From Stenotrophomonas sp. WZN-1 (GTDB taxonomy: Bacteria > Pseudomonadota > Gammaproteobacteria > Xanthomonadales > Xanthomonadaceae), in the NCBI RefSeq assembly GCF_002192255.1, contig NZ_CP021768.1:2746001-2810000 (forward strand): 64,000 nucleotides of DNA. The letters are read 5' to 3'. The notes below the pieces were generated by a model. That model had not been told where the DNA came from. It ran no database searches and saw nothing but the letters and a program-made list of their open reading frames with translations. Shown here piece after piece: positions 34,046 to 42,621 of the stretch (the first letter of the stretch is position 1; each line of letters opens with the position of its first letter). The position numbers and the translations under genes were made by a program.

Positions 34046-35131
34046 TCAACCGTGTCGCTGCTGGAAATCGGCCATGAAGGCGACCAGCGCCTCGGCCCCG
34101 GCCAGCGGCATGGCGTTGTACAGCGAGGCACGGATGCCCCCGACCACCTTGTGCCCCTTCAGCGCCAGCAGGCCAGCAGCCTTGGCGTCGGCGACGAAAC
34201 GGGCATCAAGCTCGGCATCGGGCAGGAAGAACGGGATGTTCATCCGCGAGCGTGCCGCGTGTGCGACCTCGTTGCGGTAGAAGCCGCCGGAACCATCGAT
34301 GGCGCCGTATACCAGCGCGGCCTTGGCGGCATTGCGCTTGGCGAACTCGGCCACGCCACCTTCGGCCAGCATCCACTTGAACACCAGGCCGGCCAGGTAC
34401 CAGTTCCAGGTCGGCGGGGTGTTGAGCATCGAATCACGGGCGACGTGCGAGCGGTAATCGAAGATGTCCGCGCGCGGCTGGCCGCTGCGCTCGAGCAGGT
34501 CGCGGCGGATGATCATCACCGCGATGCCGACCGGGCCCAGGTTCTTCTGCGCCCCGGCATAGATCACGCCGTAGCGGCGCACGTCCAGCGGCTCGCTGGC
34601 AATGGACGAGCTGAAGTCGGCCACCAGCGGCACATTGCCGGTATCGGGCACATCACGGAACTCGACACCGTGGATGGTCTCGTTGGCGGTGATGTGCACA
34701 TAGGCGGCATCGGGCGAGAGCTGCCAGCCGGCACGCGGTGGCAGCGTGCGGTAGCCATCGGCCTCGCTGCTGGCGGCAATGTTGACGTCCACGTAGACAC
34801 CGGCCTGCTTGACCGCGGTCTTGCCCCAGTGGCCACTGACCACGTAGTCGGCATGCTGGCCGGGGGCGGCGAAGTTCAGCGGTATCAGCGCCTGCTGGGT
34901 GGTGGCACCACCGGACAGGAACAGCACCGCGTAGTCTTCGGGGATATCGAGCAGGCGACGCAGGTCGGCCTCGGCCTCGGCGGCCACGGACATGAATTCC
35001 GCGCCGCGATGGCTCATTTCCACGATCGAGGCACCGGTACCGTGCCAGTCCAGCATTTCCGCCTGCGCCTGGCGCAGGACCGATTCCGGCAAGGTTGCAG
35101 GGCCGGCACTGAAGTTGAACGCGCGCGTCAT
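34046..35131 (-). CDS. serC: Phosphoserine aminotransferase
   Basis: PLP enzyme converting 3-phosphohydroxypyruvate and glutamate to phosphoserine; also acts in pyridoxal phosphate synthesis. The 361 residues begin [20 protein letters not shown], include [10 protein letters not shown], and have the PLP Lys in [10 protein letters not shown] near 195. Class V aminotransferase, normal length. First gene of the serC-pheA-aroA operon, an order conserved in many gammaproteobacteria and coupling serine and aromatic amino-acid supply. Confidence 0.97.
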   Translation of the reverse strand: MTRAFNFSAGPATLPESVLRQAQAEMLDWHGTGASIVEMSHRGAEFMSVAAEAEADLRRLLDIPEDYAVLFLSGGATTQQALIPLNFAAPGQHADYVVSGHWGKTAVKQAGVYVDVNIAASSEADGYRTLPPRAGWQLSPDAAYVHITANETIHGVEFRDVPDTGNVPLVADFSSSIASEPLDVRRYGVIYAGAQKNLGPVGIAVMIIRRDLLERSGQPRADIFDYRSHVARDSMLNTPPTWNWYLAGLVFKWMLAEGGVAEFAKRNAAKAALVYGAIDGSGGFYRNEVAHAARSRMNIPFFLPDAELDARFVADAKAAGLLALKGHKVVGGIRASLYNAMPLAGAEALVAFMADFQQRHG

Positions 35132-35244
35132 GTCACACCTGTGGGGCAAGACCCCTAGTATGCCGCAGTGCACCAGCCTTGCGGCCTAGTGCGGCAAGGG
35201 AAATTTGGTTTCATTGGAATCCATTGACCGCCAGCATGGTGCCG

Positions 35245-35378
35245 GTAGTCGCCGACCTTGGTCGGCGTACGCCGTCAGGCGCCAGGTCCGCCGAAGAAGC
35301 GTGCCGACCAAGGTCGGCACCCACCAGGAACGGGGAAATGAACGCCGTCCAGGTAGCGCGCGGGCCATGCCCGGCCGG
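35245..35378. repeat. Three SMAG-like elements between serC and the FHA gene
   Basis: Plus copy 35245-35267 (GTAG, TCGCCGACCTTGGTCGGCG), minus copy 35301-35324 (same stem, head degenerate to GTGG), and plus copy 35353-35378 (GTAG, stem GGGCCATGCCC). The last ends a few bases before the 3' end of the FHA gene. Otherwise I see nothing in this 250-bp gap. Confidence 0.75.
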
Positions 35379-35384
35379 TTCAGG

Positions 35385-36191
35385 TCAGCGCGCGCCGAAC
35401 CACAGCAGCAGGCTGAGCAGTGCGGCCAGCAGCAGTGCGCTGACCAGCAACCACGGCCAGCGCCGGACCCGGCGCGGCGCGGCCGGCAGGACCGGCGCCT
35501 GCTCGGCCTCCTGGCTGGCGTCGTCCTCGGCGGGCAGCGGCCGCCGGCGCGGATCATGCGGCACTTCCAGCACGAACCGGTGCTGGCCATCGAACACCAC
35601 CTGGTCGCCGGCCTGCAGCCAGCAGTGGCGCACGGCCACACCGTTGACCCGGGTACCGTCGGCACTGCCCAGGTCGCGCAGCAGCACGCGCTCGCCGTGC
35701 ACTTCCACGCGGGCGTGCTGTTCGGCGAAGGCCGGGTCATCGATGGCGATGTCGGCCTCGTTGCCGCGGCCGATCAGGCGGGCCCGCGACAGGGTGAAGC
35801 TACGGCCATGGTGCAGGCCGCCGACACCGCGCAGCAGTCGTTGCTGCTCGTCGCTGCCATCCTCGTTCTTCGGCGCAGGCGCCTGCAGCAGGCTCTCGAC
35901 TTCGCCCTGCAGCACCATTTCCACGCCATCCACGTACACCGCGTCGCCCGCGCGCAGCAGGGCCATCCGGCGCACGGGGCGGCCGTTGACGTGGATGCCG
36001 CGGATGCCATTGCCGACCTGCAGCCAGAGGCCGCGATCATCCATGCAGAACTGGGCCAGCAACAGGGCGCCGTTGCCGGCATCGCCGAGCCGCACACTGC
36101 CGTTGGCCTGGCGCACGATGCGCTGCACCCCGGGCCGCAGAGGCTGGTCGGGCTGTTGTTGTTGACTGAAGTGAACAAGCAGGTTCTGCAC
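35385..36191 (-). CDS. Double-FHA-domain membrane protein
   Basis: FHA domains bind phosphothreonine peptides. The 268-residue product has two: about 20-100 (VRLGDAGNGALLLAQFCMDD, RGIHVNGRPVRRM) and about 120-205 (SFTLSRARLIGRGNEADIAI, SADGTRVNGVAV). A Pro/Glu-rich linker and a single C-terminal membrane helix follow (about 243-265). No ATG fits; a GTG (complement of 36189-36191) just before the first FHA domain is the best start, without a strong ribosome site. Orphan: no kinase or type VI genes nearby. Domain one has weaker phosphopeptide-binding residues than domain two. Confidence 0.8.
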   Translation of the reverse strand: MQNLLVHFSQQQQPDQPLRPGVQRIVRQANGSVRLGDAGNGALLLAQFCMDDRGLWLQVGNGIRGIHVNGRPVRRMALLRAGDAVYVDGVEMVLQGEVESLLQAPAPKNEDGSDEQQRLLRGVGGLHHGRSFTLSRARLIGRGNEADIAIDDPAFAEQHARVEVHGERVLLRDLGSADGTRVNGVAVRHCWLQAGDQVVFDGQHRFVLEVPHDPRRRPLPAEDDASQEAEQAPVLPAAPRRVRRWPWLLVSALLLAALLSLLLWFGAR

Positions 36192-36316
36192 GCGGCGCAG
36201 CCTAGCAGGTTGGCCGCCAACGAAGAAGAACCTGCGATGAGTGCTTGGCGCGGCGGCCCGCGATGCGCACAATGCTCGCCCTCTTTGATCATCCCCGCCC
36301 TGCGCCAGGAGCCTGC

Positions 36317-36592
36317 ATGTCCACCATCGATGTCCGCCACGCCCACGCCCTGCCCGACGCACAGGCGCGCGCCGCGATCGAACAGGTCGCTGCCAAGCTG
36401 TCCGAGCGCTTCGGCCTGAAGTCGTCCTGGACCGCCGACGTCCTGAACTTCTCAGGCAGCGGCGTGGACGGTGTGATCGAACTGCAGCCGGGCGCCGTGC
36501 GCGTGACCGCCAAGCTGGGGTTCCTGCTATCGGCGATGAAGGGCATGGTCGAAGGCGAGATCCAGCGCGTGCTGAAGGAAAAGCTGGGCTGA
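36317..36592 (+). CDS. Polyhydroxyalkanoic acid system family protein
   Basis: A 91-residue protein matching the PHA_gran_rgn (PF09650) type: MSTIDVRHAHALPDAQARAA, ERFGLKSSWTADVLNFSGSG, then LGFLLSAMKGMVEGEIQRVL. Members occur with phasins and are thought to act at polyhydroxyalkanoate granules. Divergent from the FHA gene, 80 bp before a phasin-like gene on the same strand. No PHA synthase in this window. Confidence 0.85.
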   Translation: MSTIDVRHAHALPDAQARAAIEQVAAKLSERFGLKSSWTADVLNFSGSGVDGVIELQPGAVRVTAKLGFLLSAMKGMVEGEIQRVLKEKLG

Positions 36593-36672
36593 ACCCCGGC
36601 GGCGACCATCACGACCGTGCAACGCCAACGCGCGCTACTCTCGGGGCAGGCCCAACTCCCACGGGAAGTGCG

Positions 36673-37164
36673 ATGAACCACTACGAGAACGACGACCGCC
36701 GCAACGACGACGCCTCTTTCGGTGACCAGGCCGAGCGCTTCTCGCGCAAGCTCAGCGATTCGGCGCAGCAGGTCTGGCTGGCCGGGCTGGGTGCGCTGGG
36801 CCGTGCGCAGGCCGAGGGCAGCCGCTTCTTCGATGGCCTGGTGAAGGAAGGCGAAGCCTGGGAGGCCCGCCGCCGTGAACGCAACGGAGAACAGGGCCCG
36901 GGCTGGCGTGACAACGTCGAAACCTCGCTGGACGAGGCCCGCGAGAAAGCCTCCGGCACCTGGAACAAGGTCGAGAAGGCCTTTGATGACCAGGTGCAGG
37001 GCGTGCTCAAGCGCCTGCATGTCCCCACCGCTGACGAAGTGACCGCGCTGGAAGCCCGCATCGATGCCCTGCATGCGCGCCTGGCCAAGCTGGAAACCCG
37101 CGCCGCGTCCGGTACCGACGCCCCTGCACCGGGCAGCCATCAATCGCCGGACAGCGTGCCCTGA
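36673..37164 (+). CDS. Phasin-family granule protein
   Basis: Phasins coat polyhydroxyalkanoate granules. The 163-residue helical protein has the PhaI/PhaF-type core FSRKLSDSAQQVWLAGLGAL, GRAQAEGSRFFDGLVKEG near 17-55, then charged helices and a heptad-like stretch about 118-145 (TADEVTALEARIDALHARLA) that would oligomerise. The tail is Ser/Ala/Pro-rich but lacks the Lys-rich PhaF repeats. A ribosome site (CGGGAAG) precedes the ATG. Ends in a long-stem terminator. Confidence 0.88.
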   Translation: MNHYENDDRRNDDASFGDQAERFSRKLSDSAQQVWLAGLGALGRAQAEGSRFFDGLVKEGEAWEARRRERNGEQGPGWRDNVETSLDEAREKASGTWNKVEKAFDDQVQGVLKRLHVPTADEVTALEARIDALHARLAKLETRAASGTDAPAPGSHQSPDSVP

Positions 37165-37209
37165 GCGCAATTGTTGCAATGCAATAAAAATTGATTGACA
37201 ATCGCGAGC

Positions 37210-37275
37210 AACCCGCCAATCGCTTCGGCTGCCGTTTGTTCCCTCCCCTCACGGCTTCAGGATTGGCGGGTTTTT
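37210..37275 (+). terminator. Terminator with a long 11-bp stem after the phasin gene
   Basis: AACCCGCCAAT (37210-37220) pairs with ATTGGCGGGTT (37262-37272), followed by TTT. The 41-nt loop holds more sequence than usual, so a small RNA here is possible; the upstream AT-rich block at 37165-37205 could be its promoter. Confidence 0.75.
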
Positions 37276-37318
37276 CGTGCCCGCCGTGCGCCGATCTGCG
37301 CGCTCCATCACGCTTCCT

Positions 37319-37335
37319 GTCAGGAACATCCTGAC
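37319..37335. promoter_or_regulatory. Perfect dyad upstream of the Mrr-like gene
   Basis: GTCAGGA, ACA, TCCTGAC: 7-bp arms, 66 bp before the start codon at 37401. Possible operator. Confidence 0.4.
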
Positions 37336-37400
37336 CCAGCCGGGCACCGCGACCTTTACACTGTCGTTCTCCGCTTTCGCCCCTTCCGCCCTACTCCTGC

Positions 37401-38405
37401 ATGCTCCCCTGGATCCTGGCCCTGCTGTCGGCCCTGCTTACCTGTTCCCTGGCCGTTGTCTATCTGTGGTGGATCAAGCGGCGGCAGAAGGAGATGCAAC
37501 TCGGCCTGCAGGCTCTGGCCGGCATGCACTGGCGCGAGTTCTCGGTACTGGTCAAGCGCATGCTGCGCGAACAGCGTGGCCTGCGTGAGCTGATCGATCC
37601 GACCGAAGATGCCCGCGAGCCGAGCAGCGACTTCCTGCTCAGCGATGGCCCCAATCAGTGGATGGTGTCGTGCAAGCATGGGCTGGCCTATCGCATCGGC
37701 ACCGCCGCAGTGAACGAGCTGGGTGCGGCCGCGCGCCTGGCCGGCGCCAAGGGCGGCGTGCTGCTGACCGAAGGCCGGATCGAGCGCGACGGCCGTGGCG
37801 CCGCCGAGAAGCAGGCCGTTGAAGTGCTGGACGGCCCGCGCCTGTGGCCGTTGCTGCAGCCCTACCTGCCCGGCGATATCGAAGCGCGCGTGCGTGCCAG
37901 CGCCCGGCATGAGGCGCTGCGCCGCATCGCCATCGCCGCACTGGGTTCGGTCACGCTGGGGCTGCTGGTCGGCCTGGGCCTGCAGGGCCTGCATGTGGAA
38001 GAGGCCGCGCCGGTTGCTGCGGCGCCGGTGGTGGCAACGCCTTCGGCCGCGCCTGCCGCCGAACCGGCCCCGATCGAAGCCGTCCCTGCCGCCGCCCCCG
38101 CTCCCGCGACTGCCGCCGCCCCGGCCACCGACGCGCGCAGCAACCCCAACCCGGATGCCGCCACGCTGGAGCGTTTCCAGGCCGATCTGGCCCGCGCACT
38201 GGCCGGCAAGCCCGGCATCGCCAGCGGCGTCTGGCTGACCCGCCAGACCCTGGCCATCAACCGCACCGGCGAACTGGAAGCGGTGTGGCCGCGGGTCTGC
38301 GAGGAAGTGCTGCACTACCCCGCGCTGCGCAACGTGCGTATCCAGCTCAACGCCCGCCCCGGCGTGGATGAGCCCGTACGCTGGCGGCAGTGCGCTACGT
38401 ATTGA
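37401..38405 (+). CDS. Membrane-anchored Mrr-like (restriction endonuclease fold) protein
   Basis: A 334-residue protein: N-terminal helix (about 3-24), then an Mrr_cat-like domain (about 35-155: MHWREFSVLVKRMLREQRGL, SSDFLLSDGPNQWMVSCKHG, GGVLLTEGRI), a second membrane helix (about 175-195), an Ala/Pro linker, and a soluble C-terminal domain. The usual active site is D followed by (Q/E)xK; here the D is present in SDFLL and the Lys in SCKHG, but the Gln/Glu is Ser. It may therefore be a weak or inactive nuclease. Membrane anchoring suggests it does not act as a classical restriction enzyme. Confidence 0.75.
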   Translation: MLPWILALLSALLTCSLAVVYLWWIKRRQKEMQLGLQALAGMHWREFSVLVKRMLREQRGLRELIDPTEDAREPSSDFLLSDGPNQWMVSCKHGLAYRIGTAAVNELGAAARLAGAKGGVLLTEGRIERDGRGAAEKQAVEVLDGPRLWPLLQPYLPGDIEARVRASARHEALRRIAIAALGSVTLGLLVGLGLQGLHVEEAAPVAAAPVVATPSAAPAAEPAPIEAVPAAAPAPATAAAPATDARSNPNPDAATLERFQADLARALAGKPGIASGVWLTRQTLAINRTGELEAVWPRVCEEVLHYPALRNVRIQLNARPGVDEPVRWRQCATY

Positions 38406-38416
38406 TTGGGGTGTCC

Positions 38417-38514
38417 GTAGATCAACGCCATGCGTGGATGCCCTTGTAGAGTCGAGCAATGCTCGACTTTTCGCGCAACGCGCAAAAAGCAGCCGAGCAT
38501 GCGCTCGGCTCTAC
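38417..38514. repeat. Cluster of three SMAG elements
   Basis: Plus copies 38417-38439 and 38446-38468; minus copy 38491-38514. The last two face each other, with TTTTCGCGC and GCGCAAAAA between them forming a further hairpin. Lies between the Mrr-like gene and hicB (convergent). Confidence 0.8.
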
Positions 38515-38525
38515 ACTGCGCTGGA

Positions 38526-38918
38526 TCAGCCCAACGCAGCGAGATGGGCGATGTAGCTGGAGCGGGATTCACCGGCCGCCCTGGCCTGCGCATCCAGCCT
38601 CGCCAGGATGCGACGCGGCAGGCTGATGTTGACCCGCTCGATGGTGTCGTCCAGTAGGGCCGGATCAATGCAGATGTAGGCAAGAATCCATTTCGTATCG
38701 CCAGAGGCCTCGGCGACGATCTTCTGTGGCGCGGAAGGACTGGGAATCGAGCGTCCCTCATCCAGGGCCGCATCGATCCAGGCAAGCGCAGCCTCTTCGG
38801 CAGCGCCGAGCGCATCGTCAAGCGAGTCGGCAGCCGAGAAGCACCCCGGCAGATCGGGAACGACGACGCCCCACGCGGTGCGTTCATCGCCTGCCTCGAT
38901 CAAGACTGGATAGCGCAT
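38526..38918 (-). CDS. hicB: HicB-family antitoxin
   Basis: Antitoxin of the HicAB module, 130 residues. The N-terminal half is the degenerate RNase-H-like HicB fold (MRYPVLIEAGDERTAWGVVV, then PDLPGCFSAADSLDDALGAA), which blocks the toxin. The C-terminal half ends in a ribbon-helix-helix DNA-binding motif (RVNISLPRRILARLDAQARA, then SRSSYIAHLAALG), so HicB can repress its own operon. The ATG (complement of 38916-38918) follows the hicA stop by 8 bp. Confidence 0.93.
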   Translation of the reverse strand: MRYPVLIEAGDERTAWGVVVPDLPGCFSAADSLDDALGAAEEAALAWIDAALDEGRSIPSPSAPQKIVAEASGDTKWILAYICIDPALLDDTIERVNISLPRRILARLDAQARAAGESRSSYIAHLAALG

Positions 38919-38926
38919 GGAACCTC

Positions 38927-39109
38927 CTACGTCAGCCCTGCGAGCTTCCGCAATGCCTGCACCAGCCCCTTGCCCAGATCCTTTTTGGGGTGAGGCACGG
39001 TGATGATGTGAGGCCGCTGCGGGTGCACGAATACATGATGGGATCCGCGAATCCTGCAACAGGTCCAACCTGCCGCCTCCAGATCCCGGATGAGGTCCCT
39101 GCTCTTCAT
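38927..39109 (-). CDS. hicA: HicA-family mRNA interferase toxin
   Basis: Toxin of 60 residues with the double-stranded-RNA-binding-like HicA fold: MKSRDLIRDLEAAGWTCCRI, then RGSHHVFVHP with the catalytic His in GSHH (about His24), and VPHPKKDLGKGLVQALRKLA. It cleaves mRNA when HicB is lost. The frame allows an ATG eight codons upstream, but the family start at 39109 is preferred. Toxin-first order is standard for hicAB. Intact by sequence. Confidence 0.93.
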   Translation of the reverse strand: MKSRDLIRDLEAAGWTCCRIRGSHHVFVHPQRPHIITVPHPKKDLGKGLVQALRKLAGLT

Positions 39110-39115
39110 GCAGGG

Positions 39116-39129
39116 ACGATACACATCGT
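39116..39129. promoter_or_regulatory. Candidate HicB operator
   Basis: ACGAT (39116-39120), ACAC, ATCGT (39125-39129) is a perfect dyad 7 bp upstream of the hicA start, where an RHH antitoxin would bind and block transcription. Confidence 0.55.
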
Positions 39130-39175
39130 ACACACGCGCCGACAGAGTTCAAGGCGACAGCCGTTTCGGCCGCGT

Positions 39176-39198
39176 AGATCCACGCCATGCGTGGAGAC
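39176..39198 (+). repeat. SMAG-type REP element
   Basis: GTAG head and stem ATCCACGCCATGCGTGGA, between hicA and the 3' end of hutC. Confidence 0.8.
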
Positions 39199-39202
39199 GC
39201 CC

Positions 39203-39931
39203 CTACCTTGCCCCCGGCGCGAAGCGCGCGACCAGGTCCCAGGCGTCGCCGAGGAACACCTGGCGCACGCGGGTAATGGGCTGCTCACCGCGCCAGGTCA
39301 GGCGCTCGATCACCAGGCAGGCGGTGCCGGGCTTCACGTCCAGCAGTTTGGCGGTGGCGATGTCCGCGCCCCAGGCACTGATGCGGTGCTGGGCACGGGT
39401 CCAGGACACGTTCTGCAGCAGCCAGCTGCCCGGCGCGGTGGTACTGAAATCGACCTCCAGCACCTCGGGCACGCCCACCGGGCTGATCAGACGATGCTCC
39501 AGCGCCAGCGGACGGCCGTCGGCCAGGTGCAGGCAGCGCATCGCCAGCAGGTTTTCCTGCCCGGCCAGCTCGACTTCACCGGCATTGCCGGCATCGGCCA
39601 GGCGCAGCTCGCGCTGCAGCAGGTGGTAGCCGTACTGGTGACCACGCGACCCCACTTCCATCGCGATATCCGGAATCTCCAGCGCCACCTGCTCCAGGTG
39701 CGGCGGCTGCCGCGCCACGAACGAACCGGCGCGGCGGCGCCGCTCGATCATGCCGCTCTCGGCCAGTGCGGTCAGCACCTTGTTCACGGTCATCCGCGAA
39801 CAGCCGTACTGCTCCATCAACTCGTGCTCGTACGGAATACGGAAGCCCGGCGCCCACTCTCCGCTGAGGATGCGGCTTTCCAGATCGCTGCGGATACGCT
39901 GGTTGAGCGTGGCGGACTTGCTGGCCTTCAC
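39203..39931 (-). CDS. hutC: Histidine utilization repressor HutC (GntR family)
   Basis: GntR-type repressor of the hut genes, released by urocanate. The 242-residue protein has a winged helix at about 8-75 (NQRIRSDLESRILSGEWAPG, FRIPYEHELMEQYGCSRMTV, NKVLTALAESGMIERRR) and a UTRA ligand domain from about 95 (LLQRELRLADAG, then RPLALEHRLISPVGVPEVLE). No ATG is placed well; the GTG at 39929-39931 gives the family length. It follows hutF by 28 bp on the same strand, so it is probably co-transcribed with it. Confidence 0.93.
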   Translation of the reverse strand: MKASKSATLNQRIRSDLESRILSGEWAPGFRIPYEHELMEQYGCSRMTVNKVLTALAESGMIERRRRAGSFVARQPPHLEQVALEIPDIAMEVGSRGHQYGYHLLQRELRLADAGNAGEVELAGQENLLAMRCLHLADGRPLALEHRLISPVGVPEVLEVDFSTTAPGSWLLQNVSWTRAQHRISAWGADIATAKLLDVKPGTACLVIERLTWRGEQPITRVRQVFLGDAWDLVARFAPGAR

Positions 39932-39959
39932 GTAATGGGGTCTCGGTGGCGGGAGGCGA

Positions 39960-41330
39960 TCAGCCCAGCACGCCGCGCAGGGCGGCAGCGAAGGCGCTGG
40001 TGATCGCCTCGCGCTGCAGGTGGCGGCCGTCGGCCACGCACTGGCGGCCATGGCGCCAGACCGATCGCAGCGCGCCATTACGTGCGGCGAACACCCAGCT
40101 GTCAAGCCATGCGTCATCCTGTCGCGCCTGCAACGCCGGGTGCGAAGCATCCAGTTCAACCAGGTCGGCACTGGCGCCGACCTGCAGGCCGGCGGCCACG
40201 CCCAGGGCCTGTGCACCGCCCTGCAGTGCGCCCTCGAACAGAAAGCGGCCGGTGCTGCGGGTGGCATCCGGGGCCAGCACATTGCGCCCGCGCAGGGTCA
40301 GCCGCTGACCGTACTCAAGCAGGCGCAGTTCTTCAGCCGCGTCGATCAGCACATTTGAATCGGAACCGACACCGAAGCGCCCGCCCTCGCGCGCGAACGC
40401 CTGCATCGGGAACAGGCCATCGCCCAGGTTGGCCTCGGTGATCGGGCACAGGCCGGCCACGGCCTGGCTGGCCACAATGGCCGCACGCTCGTCATCGGTG
40501 ATGTGGGTGGCATGCACCAGGCACCAGCGCGCATCCACCGGCGCATGGTTGTACAGCCACTGCACTGGACGCTGGCCACTCCAGGCCAGGCAGGCCTCCA
40601 CTTCGCGCACCTGTTCGGCGATGTGGATGTGCACCGGGCCGTCGGTCAGCGGCATCAGGGCGCTCAGTTCCTCTCCGGTGACCGCACGCAGGCTGTGCGG
40701 TGCAATGCCGAGCACCGCATCGGGCAGCGTGGCCAATGACGGCTTGGCGGCGTCCAGCAGCTGCGCGAAGCCGTCCACGTCATGGATCAGCCGCCGCTGC
40801 GCGGGGTTCGGTGCCGCCCCGCCGAAATCGGCGTGCGCATAGAACACCGGCAGCAAGGTCAGGCCGATGCCGGTCTGGTCGGCCGCCGCCGCAACCCGCG
40901 CACTCATCTCGGCGCGGTTGGCATACGGCCGACCGTCGGCGTCGTGGTGCAGGTAGTGGAACTCGCCGACGCGGGTGAAGCCGCTTTCCAGCATTTCCAT
41001 GTAGGCCTGGGCGGCAATGGCCTGCACCGCGTCCGGGCGCAGGTGGGCCAGGAAGCGGTACATCAGCTCGCGCCAGCTCCAGAAGCTGTCACCGTCGCCG
41101 CCGCCGATCTCGGTCAGCCCGGCCATGCCGCGCTGGAAGGCATGGCTGTGCAGGTTGGGCAGGCCCGGCACCAGGATGCCAACGCGGGTGTCGCCGGCCT
41201 GCGCGCCCTGCCCCGTGCTGATCGCCGTGATGCGACCGTCCTGCACCTGCAGGCGGACGTCGCGGGCCCAACCCTCGGCCAGCAGGGCGTGGGCGGCATG
41301 GAAACGGTGCGGGGAACGCGAATCGGACAT
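39960..41330 (-). CDS. hutF: Formimidoylglutamate deiminase
   Basis: Zinc enzyme of the amidohydrolase family that turns formimino-L-glutamate into formyl-L-glutamate and ammonia, the fourth step of the five-step histidine route. The 456 residues show LPNLHSHAFQRGMAGLTEIG (metal ligands HxH) near 55-75, VHIHIAEQVREVEACLAWSG near 235, and the Asp region GVGSDSNVLIDAAEELRLLE near 320. Its presence with hutG and absence of a glutamate formiminohydrolase indicate pathway II. Divergent from hutI. Confidence 0.96.
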   Translation of the reverse strand: MSDSRSPHRFHAAHALLAEGWARDVRLQVQDGRITAISTGQGAQAGDTRVGILVPGLPNLHSHAFQRGMAGLTEIGGGDGDSFWSWRELMYRFLAHLRPDAVQAIAAQAYMEMLESGFTRVGEFHYLHHDADGRPYANRAEMSARVAAAADQTGIGLTLLPVFYAHADFGGAAPNPAQRRLIHDVDGFAQLLDAAKPSLATLPDAVLGIAPHSLRAVTGEELSALMPLTDGPVHIHIAEQVREVEACLAWSGQRPVQWLYNHAPVDARWCLVHATHITDDERAAIVASQAVAGLCPITEANLGDGLFPMQAFAREGGRFGVGSDSNVLIDAAEELRLLEYGQRLTLRGRNVLAPDATRSTGRFLFEGALQGGAQALGVAAGLQVGASADLVELDASHPALQARQDDAWLDSWVFAARNGALRSVWRHGRQCVADGRHLQREAITSAFAAALRGVLG

Positions 41331-41355
41331 GGCTGGACAACCCGAAATGGACGCC

Positions 41356-41374
41356 TATATTGTATAGACATATA
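41356..41374. promoter_or_regulatory. Candidate HutC operator between hutF and hutI
   Basis: TATAT-TGTATAGACA-TATA at 41356-41374 is AT-rich with TGT(N4)ACA symmetry, like the TGTATA-containing sites of HutC-type GntR proteins. It lies in the 67-bp divergent gap, 24 bp upstream of hutI, so one repressor could close both transcription units. Confidence 0.6.
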
Positions 41375-41397
41375 AGCACAGCCGCGTTGTGGATGCC

Positions 41398-42621
41398 ATG
41401 CACGTCGATACCCTCTGGTCCAACGTCCACCTGATCACCCTCGATGGCGAGGGGCTGGGTGTCATCCGCGATGGCGTACTGGCCTGCGCTGACGGCCGCA
41501 TCGTCCATGTCGGCCCAGCCGGCAGCGATGCCCACCTGCAGCCGACCACCCGCATCGACGGCGAAGGCCGCTGGATTTCGCCCGGCCTGATCGACTGCCA
41601 TACCCACCTGGTCTACGCCGGCAACCGCGCCAACGAATTCGAGCAGCGCCTGCAGGGCATCAGTTATGCCGAGATCGCCCGTGCCGGCGGCGGCATCGTC
41701 TCCACTGTGCGCGCCACCCGCGCCGCCACACCGGAACAGCTGGCCCGTGAAAGCCGGCCGCGCCTGCTGGCGATGCGCGCCGAGGGCGTGACCACCCTCG
41801 AGATCAAATCCGGCTACGGCCTGACCCTGCCGGACGAGCGCAAGCAGCTGCAGGTGGCGCGTGCGCTGGGCGAGGAATGCCGCGTCAACGTGGTGACCAC
41901 CTTCCTCGGCGCACACGCGATTCCGCCGGGCCGTGAAGCACAGGAATACACCGACGAGGTGTGCAACGTGATGATTCCGGCCATCGCCGCCGAAGGCCTG
42001 GCCGAAGCGGTGGATGTGTTCTGCGAGAACATCGCCTTCTCGCCGGCGCAGGCGCGGCAGGTTTTCGAAGCGGCACGCGCCAACGGGCTGGCGGTGAAGA
42101 TCCACGCCGAGCAGCTGAGCAACCAGCATGGCGCCGAACTGGCGGCCAGCTTCGGTGCACTGTCTGCCGACCATATCGAACACCTGGACGATGCCGGCAT
42201 CGCCGCGATGGCCGCCGCTGGCACCGTCGCCGTGCTGCTGCCCGGCGCCTTCTATTTCACCCGCGATACCACCCTGCCACCGATCACCGCGCTGCGTGCG
42301 GCCGGCGTGCCGCTGGCGCTGGCCACCGACAGCAACCCAGGCACCTCGCCGCTGACCAGTCCGCTGCTGGCGATGAACATGGGCGCCACCCTGTTCCGCC
42401 TGACCGTGGACGAGTGCATCGCCGGCTTCACCCGTGAAGCGGCGCGCGCGCTGGGCCATGGCAACCGCATCGGCCGCCTGGCCGTGGGCCTGGACTGCGA
42501 CCTGGCGATCTGGGACATCGACGCCCCCGCCGACCTGGTCTATCGCATTGGATTCAACCCGCTGCACGCGCGCGTGGTGCGCGGACAGCCCGACCTGCCT
42601 GCCTCCTGGAGCAACACATGA
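41398..42621 (+). CDS. hutI: Imidazolonepropionase
   Basis: Third step: opens 4-imidazolone-5-propanoate to formimino-glutamate. The 407-residue amidohydrolase has [20 protein letters not shown] near 58-77 (HxH metal ligands), [36 protein letters not shown] near 235, and [20 protein letters not shown] near 305. The ATG at 41398 is preferred to a GTG three codons upstream. The stop overlaps the hutH start (ATGA, 4 bp), implying coupling. Confidence 0.97.
   Translation: MHVDTLWSNVHLITLDGEGLGVIRDGVLACADGRIVHVGPAGSDAHLQPTTRIDGEGRWISPGLIDCHTHLVYAGNRANEFEQRLQGISYAEIARAGGGIVSTVRATRAATPEQLARESRPRLLAMRAEGVTTLEIKSGYGLTLPDERKQLQVARALGEECRVNVVTTFLGAHAIPPGREAQEYTDEVCNVMIPAIAAEGLAEAVDVFCENIAFSPAQARQVFEAARANGLAVKIHAEQLSNQHGAELAASFGALSADHIEHLDDAGIAAMAAAGTVAVLLPGAFYFTRDTTLPPITALRAAGVPLALATDSNPGTSPLTSPLLAMNMGATLFRLTVDECIAGFTREAARALGHGNRIGRLAVGLDCDLAIWDIDAPADLVYRIGFNPLHARVVRGQPDLPASWSNT

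Noticed and set aside
32195..35158. A plus-strand open frame of nearly 1 kb codons opposite aroA, pheA and serC
   Set aside because: It mirrors the codon bias of three intact biosynthetic genes on the other strand and has no motif, start signal or plausible composition (His/Arg/Gln-rich).
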